This document shows, piece by piece, positions 1 through 5,041 of a stretch of 5,490 nucleotides of DNA; within the stretch, counting starts at the first letter, position 1; each line of letters begins with the position of its first letter. The notes below the pieces were generated by a model, which was not told the DNA's origin, ran no database searches, and saw nothing but the letters and a program-made list of their open reading frames with translations. The position numbers and the translations under genes were made by a program. Origin of the DNA: Chloroflexota bacterium. Lineage in GTDB: Bacteria; Chloroflexota; Limnocylindria; Limnocylindrales; CSP1-4. Location: the NCBI GenBank assembly GCA_021789355.1, contig JAJYJR010000426.1, forward strand, positions 1 to 5,490, read 5' to 3'.

Positions 1-1734
1 TCAGGCGCGATGCAGGCGGTAGCGGACGCCTCTGCCCCGGGGCGGCCCGGAGTACTCCAGAGCACCGCTATCGAGCAGCTTGCCAAGGACACGGGTCGCC
101 GTCTTTGGCTCCAGGCCCAGGAGCTGGACGGCCTGCTCCCGGCTGATGTCCGGGTGCTGGTCGAGATAGGCACGGACGAGCGACGAGTGCTCTTCCATCG
201 TCGAGCGGCGGTACGTCAGGCGCTCGCCGAGGCGCGCCTTCGCGTCTGAGGTGAGGCGGAAGGCCCTGCTGCCGTTGAGGAGACGCTCGACCGCTCCCGC
301 CGCCTCGAGTGCGGTGAGAGTCCTGAAGGCCTCACCCACCGTCCGCTGCGCGACTACCGCCAACCGCTCGGGGCGGAGCGGCGTGTCATGCAGCAGATCG
401 CGGATGGCGATCACGACTGCCGGGTCGTCCTCGAACGCCCGGTTCTGCGCCTCAAGGTCGTCGAAGAACGCCCGGAGGCCCACATCCGGCGTGCCACCGG
501 CGAGTCGGACGATCAGCTCGCCGTTGTCCTCCACGATCTCTGGCGCGTCGTGACCTTCCCGGAGCATGGTCCGATACATCGTCTTGATGCCGACGCCCTG
601 CCGCTCCGCCACCGCGATGGCCCAAAGCGCGTGCGCCAGGGCCTCGTTTCGAGGGCGTGACGGCGTGGCCAGCAGGCGATCCACCGAGACGACCGGTAGC
701 AGCCCACCGGGGGAGCGCACCTTGAAGGTGTCGGCTGGTGATCCAGACGCCACGGCATGGACTTGCTGGCGGTCGAGCCGGTAATCGCGGTGCATGACGG
801 CGTTGACGAGCGCCTCGCGGTAGGCTGGCCTAGGCACCGGGCGCAGTTCGCGTCGAGTGAGCCCCACGACGACAGGGGCGACCGGGAACGCGACATCGTC
901 GAGGAGCCGGTAGGCCTCCTCGAGGAAGAGCACCAGGGGCGCCCGCCCCACAAGATCGTGGTGCGCTGGCCGGCCCTCAACGTCGGTGATGAGGAGCTGA
1001 GCCTGGACGATTCGCGGCTCAAACGGGGCCAGCAGCAGCGCCCCGGCCCGGTTGATCTCAGGGTCGTCTCCGTCGTCGAGGAGCACACCCATCCGACTCG
1101 CAAGCTCGCGCTCGCTCGGTGGCGTCGTGTCCTGCCGCTGCCGATAGAAGCGCATCGCAGTCTCGATCGCCCCTGGATCGACCTCGGACAGCCGCATCCC
1201 GCTCGGCTCCGCACTCCAGTCGAACCCACGCCGCGCCTCCAGGAAGCGGCGTGCTGCGTCGCCCGTGAGTTCCACGCACCGCTTGCCGTGCCGTGTCCGC
1301 AGCTTGTCAGCCGCGCGGATCTCCTCGAGTGCCGGCTCCACGTTGATGAAGTAGAGCCGTGACCCGAAGGTCGGGATCTCCTCGATGAAGAACCCGCTGT
1401 AGTGCGGCGTGGTGAGAGCCCAGATCCTCTCCTTCAGCCAGTCGAGGTCGAGATACGAGCCGACGAGCGCGCCGGGGCCGGATGCGCCGTCCGCGACCCC
1501 GACGACGAGGACGCCTCCGCGCGTCGTGTTGGCGAAGCACGCCACCTCGTTCGCGAGGGCCTGTGCCGCGGGCTCGTGCTTGGGGCCAATAGCCTGGCGC
1601 GTGCCGCGACCGTTCGTTCCGGCCTCCTCCTTGAAGTCGACCATCTCGCTCTCCGCGTCATCCGCGTTTGCGCCGGCCACTACCGCGCGAACGGCGTCGA
1701 GGGCAGCCTGATGACGGAACGGGACACTGCTCAT
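1..1734 (-). CDS. AlbA_2 / HATPase_c_4 regulator-like protein (COG2865 type)
   Basis: Complete 577-residue protein, with ATG at 1734-1732 and TGA at 3-1. Residues about 27-165 look like an AlbA_2 (Schlafen AAA_4) domain: an ESEMVDFKE opening, then ANEVACFANT and GGVLVVGVAD. Residues about 235-412 match the RecG C-terminal-like ATPase module HATPase_c_4: REALVNAVMHRDY (306-318, with Asn311 at the usual nucleotide-binding Asn), SPGGL (341-345), a PSRPRNEAL segment, and ERQGVGIKTM (377-386). Two winged-helix-like stretches follow (about 440-500 and 515-575; the latter contains ISREQAVQLLG and ATRVLGKLLDSGALE). This order is that of COG2865 proteins, annotated as predicted transcriptional regulators; some relatives lie in defence loci, so a defence role is possible but not shown. 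It points away from hipBA, and its promoter overlaps a palindrome, which suggests autoregulation. I see no frameshift or missing core motif. Confidence 0.93.
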   Translation of the reverse strand: MSSVPFRHQAALDAVRAVVAGANADDAESEMVDFKEEAGTNGRGTRQAIGPKHEPAAQALANEVACFANTTRGGVLVVGVADGASGPGALVGSYLDLDWLKERIWALTTPHYSGFFIEEIPTFGSRLYFINVEPALEEIRAADKLRTRHGKRCVELTGDAARRFLEARRGFDWSAEPSGMRLSEVDPGAIETAMRFYRQRQDTTPPSERELASRMGVLLDDGDDPEINRAGALLLAPFEPRIVQAQLLITDVEGRPAHHDLVGRAPLVLFLEEAYRLLDDVAFPVAPVVVGLTRRELRPVPRPAYREALVNAVMHRDYRLDRQQVHAVASGSPADTFKVRSPGGLLPVVSVDRLLATPSRPRNEALAHALWAIAVAERQGVGIKTMYRTMLREGHDAPEIVEDNGELIVRLAGGTPDVGLRAFFDDLEAQNRAFEDDPAVVIAIRDLLHDTPLRPERLAVVAQRTVGEAFRTLTALEAAGAVERLLNGSRAFRLTSDAKARLGERLTYRRSTMEEHSSLVRAYLDQHPDISREQAVQLLGLEPKTATRVLGKLLDSGALEYSGPPRGRGVRYRLHRA

Positions 1735-1740
1735 GGGCCT

Positions 1741-1769
1741 AATATACGCATTGTGTCGGGCCGACGCAA
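1741..1769 (-). promoter_or_regulatory. Promoter of the AlbA_2 gene, probably giving a leaderless mRNA
   Basis: Read on the minus strand: TTGCGT (-35, 1769-1764), a 17-bp spacer, TATATT (-10, 1746-1741), six bases (AGGCCC), then the ATG at 1734. A start 6-7 bases after the -10 falls on or next to the A of the ATG. There is no purine-rich Shine-Dalgarno in the upstream 20 bases. Leaderless genes with this -10 to ATG distance are common in Actinomycetota, Deinococcota and some Chloroflexota. The promoter is inferred from sequence alone. Confidence 0.65.
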
Positions 1770-1773
1770 TGCG
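1747..1773. promoter_or_regulatory. 27-bp palindrome, candidate operator of the AlbA_2 gene
   Basis: The left arm CGCATTGTGTCGG (1747-1759) and right arm CCGACGCAATGCG (1761-1773) surround one central base. Twelve of 13 pairs match; the only mismatch is T1754 opposite C1766. The right arm contains the whole predicted -35 and the left arm fills most of the spacer, so a bound dimer would block polymerase. The likeliest ligand is the winged-helix protein encoded just downstream, but another regulator is possible. It differs from the palindromes upstream of hipB. Confidence 0.6.
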
Positions 1774-1792
1774 CAGTTACGCCTCTGGTCGA

Positions 1793-1813
1793 TGACCCAT
1801 TTCCGGGGTGACA
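1793..1813. mobile_element. Possible terminal-repeat remnant of an IS21-family element
   Basis: The stretch starts TGACCCATTTCC and ends GGGGTGACA; on the minus strand it runs from TGTCACCCC to ATGGGTCA. This resembles, from memory, the termini and internal repeats of some IS21-family (IstA/IstB) insertion sequences. No transposase gene and no second end are in the window, so at most it is a solo end left by an old insertion or deletion. It could be chance. Confidence 0.25.
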
Positions 1814-1859
1814 CTCAGCGCAGTGCGTCGCGCTCCGCGGCGCCGCCCGGACGCGCCGT

Positions 1860-1977
1860 CCGAACACCCCCGCCCCGGCCCCGCCGTCCGAACCGGCCCG
1901 GTTCTTGCCGTGTTGCACGGGGAGGACCTGACGCGCGAACCGGTCCGGTCGCCCCCACGAGAACCTCGCTTCGTGCG
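1860..1977. repeat. 118-bp block identical to 4187-4304, packed with short inverted repeats
   Basis: Every base matches copy B at an offset of 2327 bp. It holds a run of small hairpins: GAACCGG-C-CCGGTTC (1890-1904), CCGTG-TTG-CACGG (1908-1920), GCGA(A)CCGG-T-CCGGTCGC (1935-1952) and CGAG-AAC-CTCG (1958-1968). It also carries the first of two copies of TTGCACGGGGAG (1914-1925; the second is at 1983-1994, 69 bp later). Copy C lacks this block. Confidence 0.85.
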
Positions 1978-1979
1978 CC

Positions 1980-2031
1980 GTTTGCACGGGGAGCACGCTA
2001 TCCGGCGCGGAGGGCCGGTTCCCTGCGTAAC
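1980..2031. other. Conserved imperfect stem-loop of the repeat element
   Basis: The left side GTT-T-GCA-CG-GGGA can pair with TCCC-TGC-GT-AAC on the right, giving three short stems separated by internal loops. Between them lies a variable apical part that forms its own hairpin, CCGGC/GCCGG, at 2002-2018. The same layout is at 4307-4358 and 4666-4717, where the apical sequence differs but a 5-bp hairpin remains. It may act as RNA or as single-stranded DNA; which one is unknown. Confidence 0.5.
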
Positions 2032-2412
2032 TACCGCCCGGGGACCGGTATCCACGGATGGCGCCGCCTCGCGGCCCGCCCGAGGCCCCGGCGGACAGTC
2101 CGATGCGGCCCGTGCGTGGGTCACCCACGCACGCGTGCCTGGGACCACGGGCGTGAATGCGTGGCAACGGGCGCGACGCGCCCCACGCGCACCCGCTGGC
2201 GCGGTGCAAGTTCGCGCACAGCGTTCCCCCCATGATCGATGCGCAGGAACTGCCGGGCGCGACCGGCCGGCCGAGACTGCGCCAGACGGCCCGGCCGGCG
2301 GCGCCTGGTGCGGCTTGGATGCCCGCGCGGCACGGGAACGTGGCATCGCCGTGGCCTTGCCCCCGAGCGGTAGCCGCCGTGGCCTTGCCCCCGAGCGGTA
2401 GCAGGCGCGCGC

Positions 2413-2442
2413 TTGACACCGAGCGGTAGCATCGGACATACT
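2413..2442 (+). promoter_or_regulatory. Upstream hipBA promoter copy (P1)
   Basis: TTGACA (2413-2418), an 18-bp spacer and CATACT (2437-2442). The -35 is consensus and the -10 matches at four of six positions. The spacer holds the palindrome core CCGAGCGGTAGC, so repressor bound there would cover the promoter. It is identical to the copy 57 bp downstream. Confidence 0.5.
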
Positions 2443-2469
2443 TGCCCCCGAGCGGTAGCAGGCGCGCGC

Positions 2470-2499
2470 TTGACACCGAGCGGTAGCATCGGACATACT
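2470..2499 (+). promoter_or_regulatory. Downstream hipBA promoter copy (P2)
   Basis: TTGACA (2470-2475), an 18-bp spacer and CATACT (2494-2499), an exact duplicate of P1. It lies nearer hipB, so it is the likelier main promoter. Transcription would start near 2505 and leave a leader of about 90 nt. The leader contains the self-complementary CGAGCGCTCG (2519-2528) and short imperfect direct repeats (2522-2538/2539-2555 and 2555-2567/2568-2580). Confidence 0.55.
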
Positions 2500-2582
2500 T
2501 GCCACCGAGCGGTAGCAGCGAGCGCTCGGCAGCAGCTGGCGCTCGGCGGCAGCAAGCGTTAGCAGCCAGCGTTCAGCGCCGT

Positions 2583-2588
2583 AAGGGG
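2583..2588 (+). promoter_or_regulatory. Ribosome binding site of hipB
   Basis: AAGGGG sits 6 bases before the ATG at 2595. It decides the hipB start: the frame is open back to a TTG at 2499, but that extension would translate the operator repeats and has no such site. Confidence 0.7.
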
Positions 2589-2594
2589 TGCGAG

Positions 2595-2885
2595 ATGCGC
2601 GTGAGATCCATCGCCGATTCCGCCGCTGCCGTTCGCGGCCGCAGGATCGAGCTTGATCTCAGCCAGGATCAACTCGCATGTCGGGCCGGCGTCTCGCGGA
2701 AGTGGGTCTACGAGTTCGAGGCCGGCAAGCCGACGGCGGAGTTCGGCTACGTCATCCGGGTGCTCGAGGCCCTCGATCTTCGCCTGGAGGTCCGAACCGA
2801 GGACCGGCGAACCGAGGAGGCGCCCGACGCGGCCGCGTCGGCGGTCGACCTCGATTCGCTGCTCGAGGAACACCGGCGTGGCTGA
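2595..2885 (+). CDS. hipB: HipB-type antitoxin, XRE-family DNA-binding repressor
   Basis: 96 residues, ATG to TGA. Residues about 12-66 form a Cro/C1 (XRE) helix-turn-helix: LSQDQLACRAGVSRKWVYEF (22-41) then EAGKPTAEFGYVIRVLEAL, the usual HipB pattern. The remaining 30 residues are charged and end in DLDSLLEEHRRG, slightly longer than the 88-residue E. coli K-12 HipB. In that system HipB dimers bind operators upstream of hipBA and also sequester HipA. Here the matching sites would be the six palindromes at 2357-2516. The stop overlaps the hipA start, so translation is probably coupled. I chose the ATG at 2595 from its ribosome binding site and because the fold begins right after it. Confidence 0.93.
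   Translation: MRVRSIADSAAAVRGRRIELDLSQDQLACRAGVSRKWVYEFEAGKPTAEFGYVIRVLEALDLRLEVRTEDRRTEEAPDAAASAVDLDSLLEEHRRG
2865..2870 (+). promoter_or_regulatory. Ribosome binding site of hipA inside hipB
   Basis: GAGGAA ends 7 bases before the GTG at 2878. It supports the GTG start over the internal ATG at 2926, which has no good site and would cut off the first N-terminal strand. Confidence 0.65.
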
Positions 2886-4164
2886 CGAGCTGATCGTCGT
2901 TATCGGCCGGACCGTCGCCGGGACCATGACGCGGCTCCCGAACGCTCGCCTCCGTTTCGAATACGACGAGAGGTACAGAGTGAGCGCGGATCCGACCGCG
3001 CTGTCACTGTCCATGCCAGTCGCGATCCACGTGCATGCCGACGACCAGCGCCGGCAACCGGTCACGAACTACCTGTGGGGCCTGCTGCCCGACAACGAGA
3101 CCGTCCTCGACCGCTGGGCTCGCCACTACCAGGTGGGCGCCTCATCCCCGTTTGCGCTCCTCAGCACGCCGATCGGTGCCGACTGCGCGGGCGCCGTCGC
3201 ATTCTGTCGCGCGGATGGCCTCGATCACCTGCTCGCGCGGCCGGGCACGGTCGCCTGGCTCGGCGAAACGGACGTCGCCCGGAGGCTGCGGGACCTGAGG
3301 CGCGACTCGAGCGCCTGGCTCGGCCGGAACTTCACCGGACAGTTCAGCCTCTCGGGCGCCCAGGCCAAGACGGCCCTGCTGTACCGCGACGGCCGCTGGG
3401 GCGTGCCGTCCCGGTCTCTGGCGACGACCCACATCCTGAAACCCGCCGTCGTTGGCTTCGACGACCACGACCTGAACGAACACCTCTGCCTGGAGGCGGC
3501 CCGACGCGCCGGCCTGCTCGCCGCCCGGTCATGGATCGCGACCTTCGAGGACCAGACCGCGGTGGTCGTGCAGCGCTACGACCGCCGGGTCGTCGGCGAG
3601 GACGTCGTGCGCATCCACCAGGAGGACACGTGCCAGGCGCTCGGCCTCCCGCCGGGCGCCAAGTACCAGAACCAGGGCGGTCCCACGCCGAGGGAGATCG
3701 CGACGCTCTTCCGGCGGTCCATGCCCCCCGCCGCCGCCAGCGATGCAGTGTCACGCTTCGCGGACGCGCTGATCTGGAACTGGCTGATCGCCGGTACCGA
3801 CGCGCACGCCAAGAACTACTCGCTGTTGCTGTCCGGTGCAGACGTCCGCCTTGCGCCCCTCTACGACATCGCGTCCGCGCTGCCATACGGGACGCACGAG
3901 AAGAAGCTGCGCCTCGCGATGAAGGTGGGCGGCGAATACGACGTCTATCCGCGCCGCAATACCTGGCCCCAGGCGGCGCAGGAGCTGGGGCTCGACACCG
4001 ACCAACTGATTGCACGCGTGCGTGTGGTTGTGGCCGCCGCCCCCGACGCGTTCGCTGCGGCAGCCGCCTCCCCCGGGGTGGTCGCGCTTGGCCGCCCGAT
4101 GCCTGCGAAGCTCGTCGACCTCGTTGCCGAACGTGTGCGTCGCTGCGCGGCCCTGATCGGCTGA
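2878..4164 (+). CDS. hipA: HipA-type serine/threonine kinase toxin
   Basis: 428 residues from GTG at 2878 to TGA, close to the 440 of E. coli HipA. Residues about 4-110 are the N-terminal HipA domain (RLRFEYDERY, LSLSMPV, NYLWGLLPDN); about 155-395 are the kinase domain. Key residues by alignment to E. coli HipA: Gly-rich loop FSLSGAQAKTALL with Ser157 at the Ser150 autophosphorylation position, Lys188 in THILK (K181), Asp308 and Asn313 in TDAHAKNYS (catalytic D309, N314) and Asp330 in PLYD (metal-binding D332). The QEDTCQALGLPPGAKYQ segment (248-264) is also typical. So the kinase looks active. Known HipA kinases inactivate aminoacyl-tRNA synthetases (GltX for HipA, TrpS for HipT) and induce growth arrest; the target here cannot be read from sequence. 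The Gly-rich loop has serines at both 157 and 159, as in HipT. It overlaps hipB by 8 nt (2878-2885). Confidence 0.95.
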   Translation: MADELIVVIGRTVAGTMTRLPNARLRFEYDERYRVSADPTALSLSMPVAIHVHADDQRRQPVTNYLWGLLPDNETVLDRWARHYQVGASSPFALLSTPIGADCAGAVAFCRADGLDHLLARPGTVAWLGETDVARRLRDLRRDSSAWLGRNFTGQFSLSGAQAKTALLYRDGRWGVPSRSLATTHILKPAVVGFDDHDLNEHLCLEAARRAGLLAARSWIATFEDQTAVVVQRYDRRVVGEDVVRIHQEDTCQALGLPPGAKYQNQGGPTPREIATLFRRSMPPAAASDAVSRFADALIWNWLIAGTDAHAKNYSLLLSGADVRLAPLYDIASALPYGTHEKKLRLAMKVGGEYDVYPRRNTWPQAAQELGLDTDQLIARVRVVVAAAPDAFAAAAASPGVVALGRPMPAKLVDLVAERVRRCAALIG

Positions 4165-4170
4165 GCGGCC

Positions 4171-4620
4171 CGCTCGCCCACGCCGCCCGAACACCCCCGC
4201 CCCGGCCCCGCCGTCCGAACCGGCCCGGTTCTTGCCGTGTTGCACGGGGAGGACCTGACGCGCGAACCGGTCCGGTCGCCCCCACGAGAACCTCGCTTCG
4301 TGCGGCGTTTGCACCGGCAGCACGCTATCCGGCCGCGACGGCCCATTCCCTGCGTAACTACCGCCCGGAGACCCGTATCCACGGATGCGCCGTCTCGCCG
4401 CTCGCCGGGGTCCCGGCGGAAGGCCGACGGCGCCACGCACCCAGCCACTCACGCACGCGCCCGTGCCCCGCGACGCGACACGCACCACGCGCACCCGTCC
4501 CCGAGGCGCAACATCCTGCACAACGTTCCCGCCATGGTCGATACGCACGGACTGCCGGCCGGCGGCGCTCGTGGCGGCGCCTGGTGCGGCCGGCGGCGTC
4601 TGGTGCGGTCGGCGGCGCCC
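4171..4620. repeat. Structured intergenic repeat element, copy B
   Basis: It begins a few bases after the hipA stop and abuts copy C. It holds the 118-bp block shared with copy A (4187-4304), then GTTTGCACCGGCAGCAC (4307-4323), the variable loop with hairpin GGCCG-CGA-CGGCC (4331-4343), CCCTGCGTAACTACCGCCCG (4348-4367), and GTATCCACGGATG (4375-4387). From 4307 on it parallels copy C at an offset of 359-360 bp, including an identical 48-bp stretch at 4551-4598. Single-base indels (for example one G fewer after 4387) shift the frame relative to C, which argues against coding. The first GC-rich palindrome (4217-4231) could help end the hipA transcript, but it has no T-run. Confidence 0.8.
4187..4304. 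repeat. 118-bp block identical to 1860-1977
   Basis: This is the second copy of the hairpin-rich block, identical base for base, in the same orientation, and on the other side of hipBA. The palindrome GAACCGG-C-CCGGTTC is at 4217-4231. Perfect identity next to diverged flanks points to recent gene conversion, recent duplication or strong constraint. Confidence 0.85.
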
Positions 4621-5003
4621 CGCTCACCCACTCTGCCGCCCGGTACGCGGCCCGCCTTCTGCCGCGTTTGCACGGGGAGCACGCTACCCGGCGGTGCCGG
4701 CCGATTCCCTGCGTAACTACCGCCCGGGGACCCGTATCCACGGATGGCGCCGCCTCGCCGCTCGCCGGGGTCCCAGCAGACGGTCCGCGGCGCCACGCAC
4801 CCCGCCACTCACGCACGCGCCCGTGCCCCGCGACGCGACGCGCACCACACGCACCCACCCCGAGGCGCAACATCCTGCACAACGTTCCCGCCATGCACGA
4901 TACGCACGGACTGCCGGCCGGCGGCGCTCGTGGCGGCGCCTGGTGCGGCCGGCGGCGCTCGTGGCGGCGATGGACGCGGTCGGCGGCGCCTAGTGCGGTC
5001 GGC
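4621..5003. repeat. Structured intergenic repeat element, copy C (internally deleted)
   Basis: It starts with the shared left end CGCTCACCCAC...GCCGCCCG, then passes almost directly to GTTTGCACGGGGAGCAC (4666-4682), so the 118-bp block and the first TTGCACGGGGAG are missing. The rest follows copy B closely: hairpin CCGGC-GGT-GCCGG (4688-4700), CCCTGCGTAACTACCGCCCG (4707-4726), GTATCCACGGATGGCGCCG (4734-4752), and a shared stretch through AACGTTCCCGCC near 4881-4892. It ends in several degenerate units of GGCGGCGCC and GTGCGGTCGGC (about 4920-5003). No gene is supported in it. Confidence 0.78.
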
Positions 5004-5041
5004 AAGGATCGGCGGTCGGCGCTCCTCCCGCCTCTGCCTGT

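Larger units (their letters stand above)
1831..2315. repeat. Structured intergenic repeat element, copy A
   Basis: This is the first of three copies of an unnamed element (others at about 4171-4620 and 4621-5003). It fills most of the gap between the AlbA_2 gene and the hipBA control region. Order of parts: a left end with CGCTC...GCCGCCCG; the 1860-1977 block identical to copy B; GTTTGCACGGGGAGCAC at 1980-1996; a variable loop; CCCTGCGTAACTACCGCCCG at 2021-2040; GTATCCACGGATGGCGCCG at 2048-2066; a diverged middle; and a right end GGCGGCGCCTGGTGCGG near 2297-2313. From about 2070 to 2290 it is clearly more diverged than B and C are from each other. Long reading frames cross it, but they are not kept between copies because of indels, so I read it as non-coding. 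Borders are approximate. Confidence 0.8.
2347..2516. repeat. Array of six palindromic repeats, candidate HipB operators
   Basis: Six 18-bp units of the form TTGCCCCCGAGCGGTAGC start at 2357, 2385, 2413, 2442, 2470 and 2499 (spacing 28, 28, 29, 28, 29). Shifted by one base, each is an imperfect palindrome TGCNNCCGNNCGGNNGCA. The last unit is the best: TGCCACCGAGCGGTAGCA pairs at 7 of 9 positions. Units at 2413 and 2470 begin TTGACACC, so the same bases serve as a -35. The array was built by local duplication: an exact 28-bp repeat (2347-2374 and 2375-2402), then a 57-bp repeat (2401-2457 and 2458-2514, differing only at 2447/2504). The array ends 78 bp before the hipB ATG. Binding by HipB is inferred; a minisatellite without regulatory role is the alternative. 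Confidence 0.75.

Noticed and set aside
1905..1996. A CRISPR array
   Set aside because: Only two degenerate repeat-like segments occur at 69-bp spacing, the interval between them is itself conserved in copy B, and there are no cas genes.
1980..2031. Integron attC site, suggested by paired GTT...AAC stems around a variable loop
   Set aside because: attC needs RYYYAAC at the left and GTTRRRY at the right. Here the arms are in the opposite order, and no outer core sites were found on either side. There is also no integrase.
1739..2555. Long minus-strand reading frames across the intergenic region and operator array (up to 245 codons)
   Set aside because: They translate tandem repeats into repeated low-complexity peptide and GC-rich repeat into Arg/Pro/Gly-rich sequence. 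They have no domain, and the repeat copies carry frame-shifting indels. High GC leaves few stops.
2499..2594. N-terminal extension of hipB from TTG at 2499
   Set aside because: It would encode the last operator repeat, starts inside the predicted -10 region and lacks a ribosome binding site. The ATG at 2595 has AAGGGG at good spacing.
4371..4388. E. coli-type HipB operator in the repeat element (TATCC near GGAT)
   Set aside because: The half-sites are 2 bases apart instead of 8, and the copies lie mostly downstream of hipA. The palindromes at 2357-2516 are much better placed.
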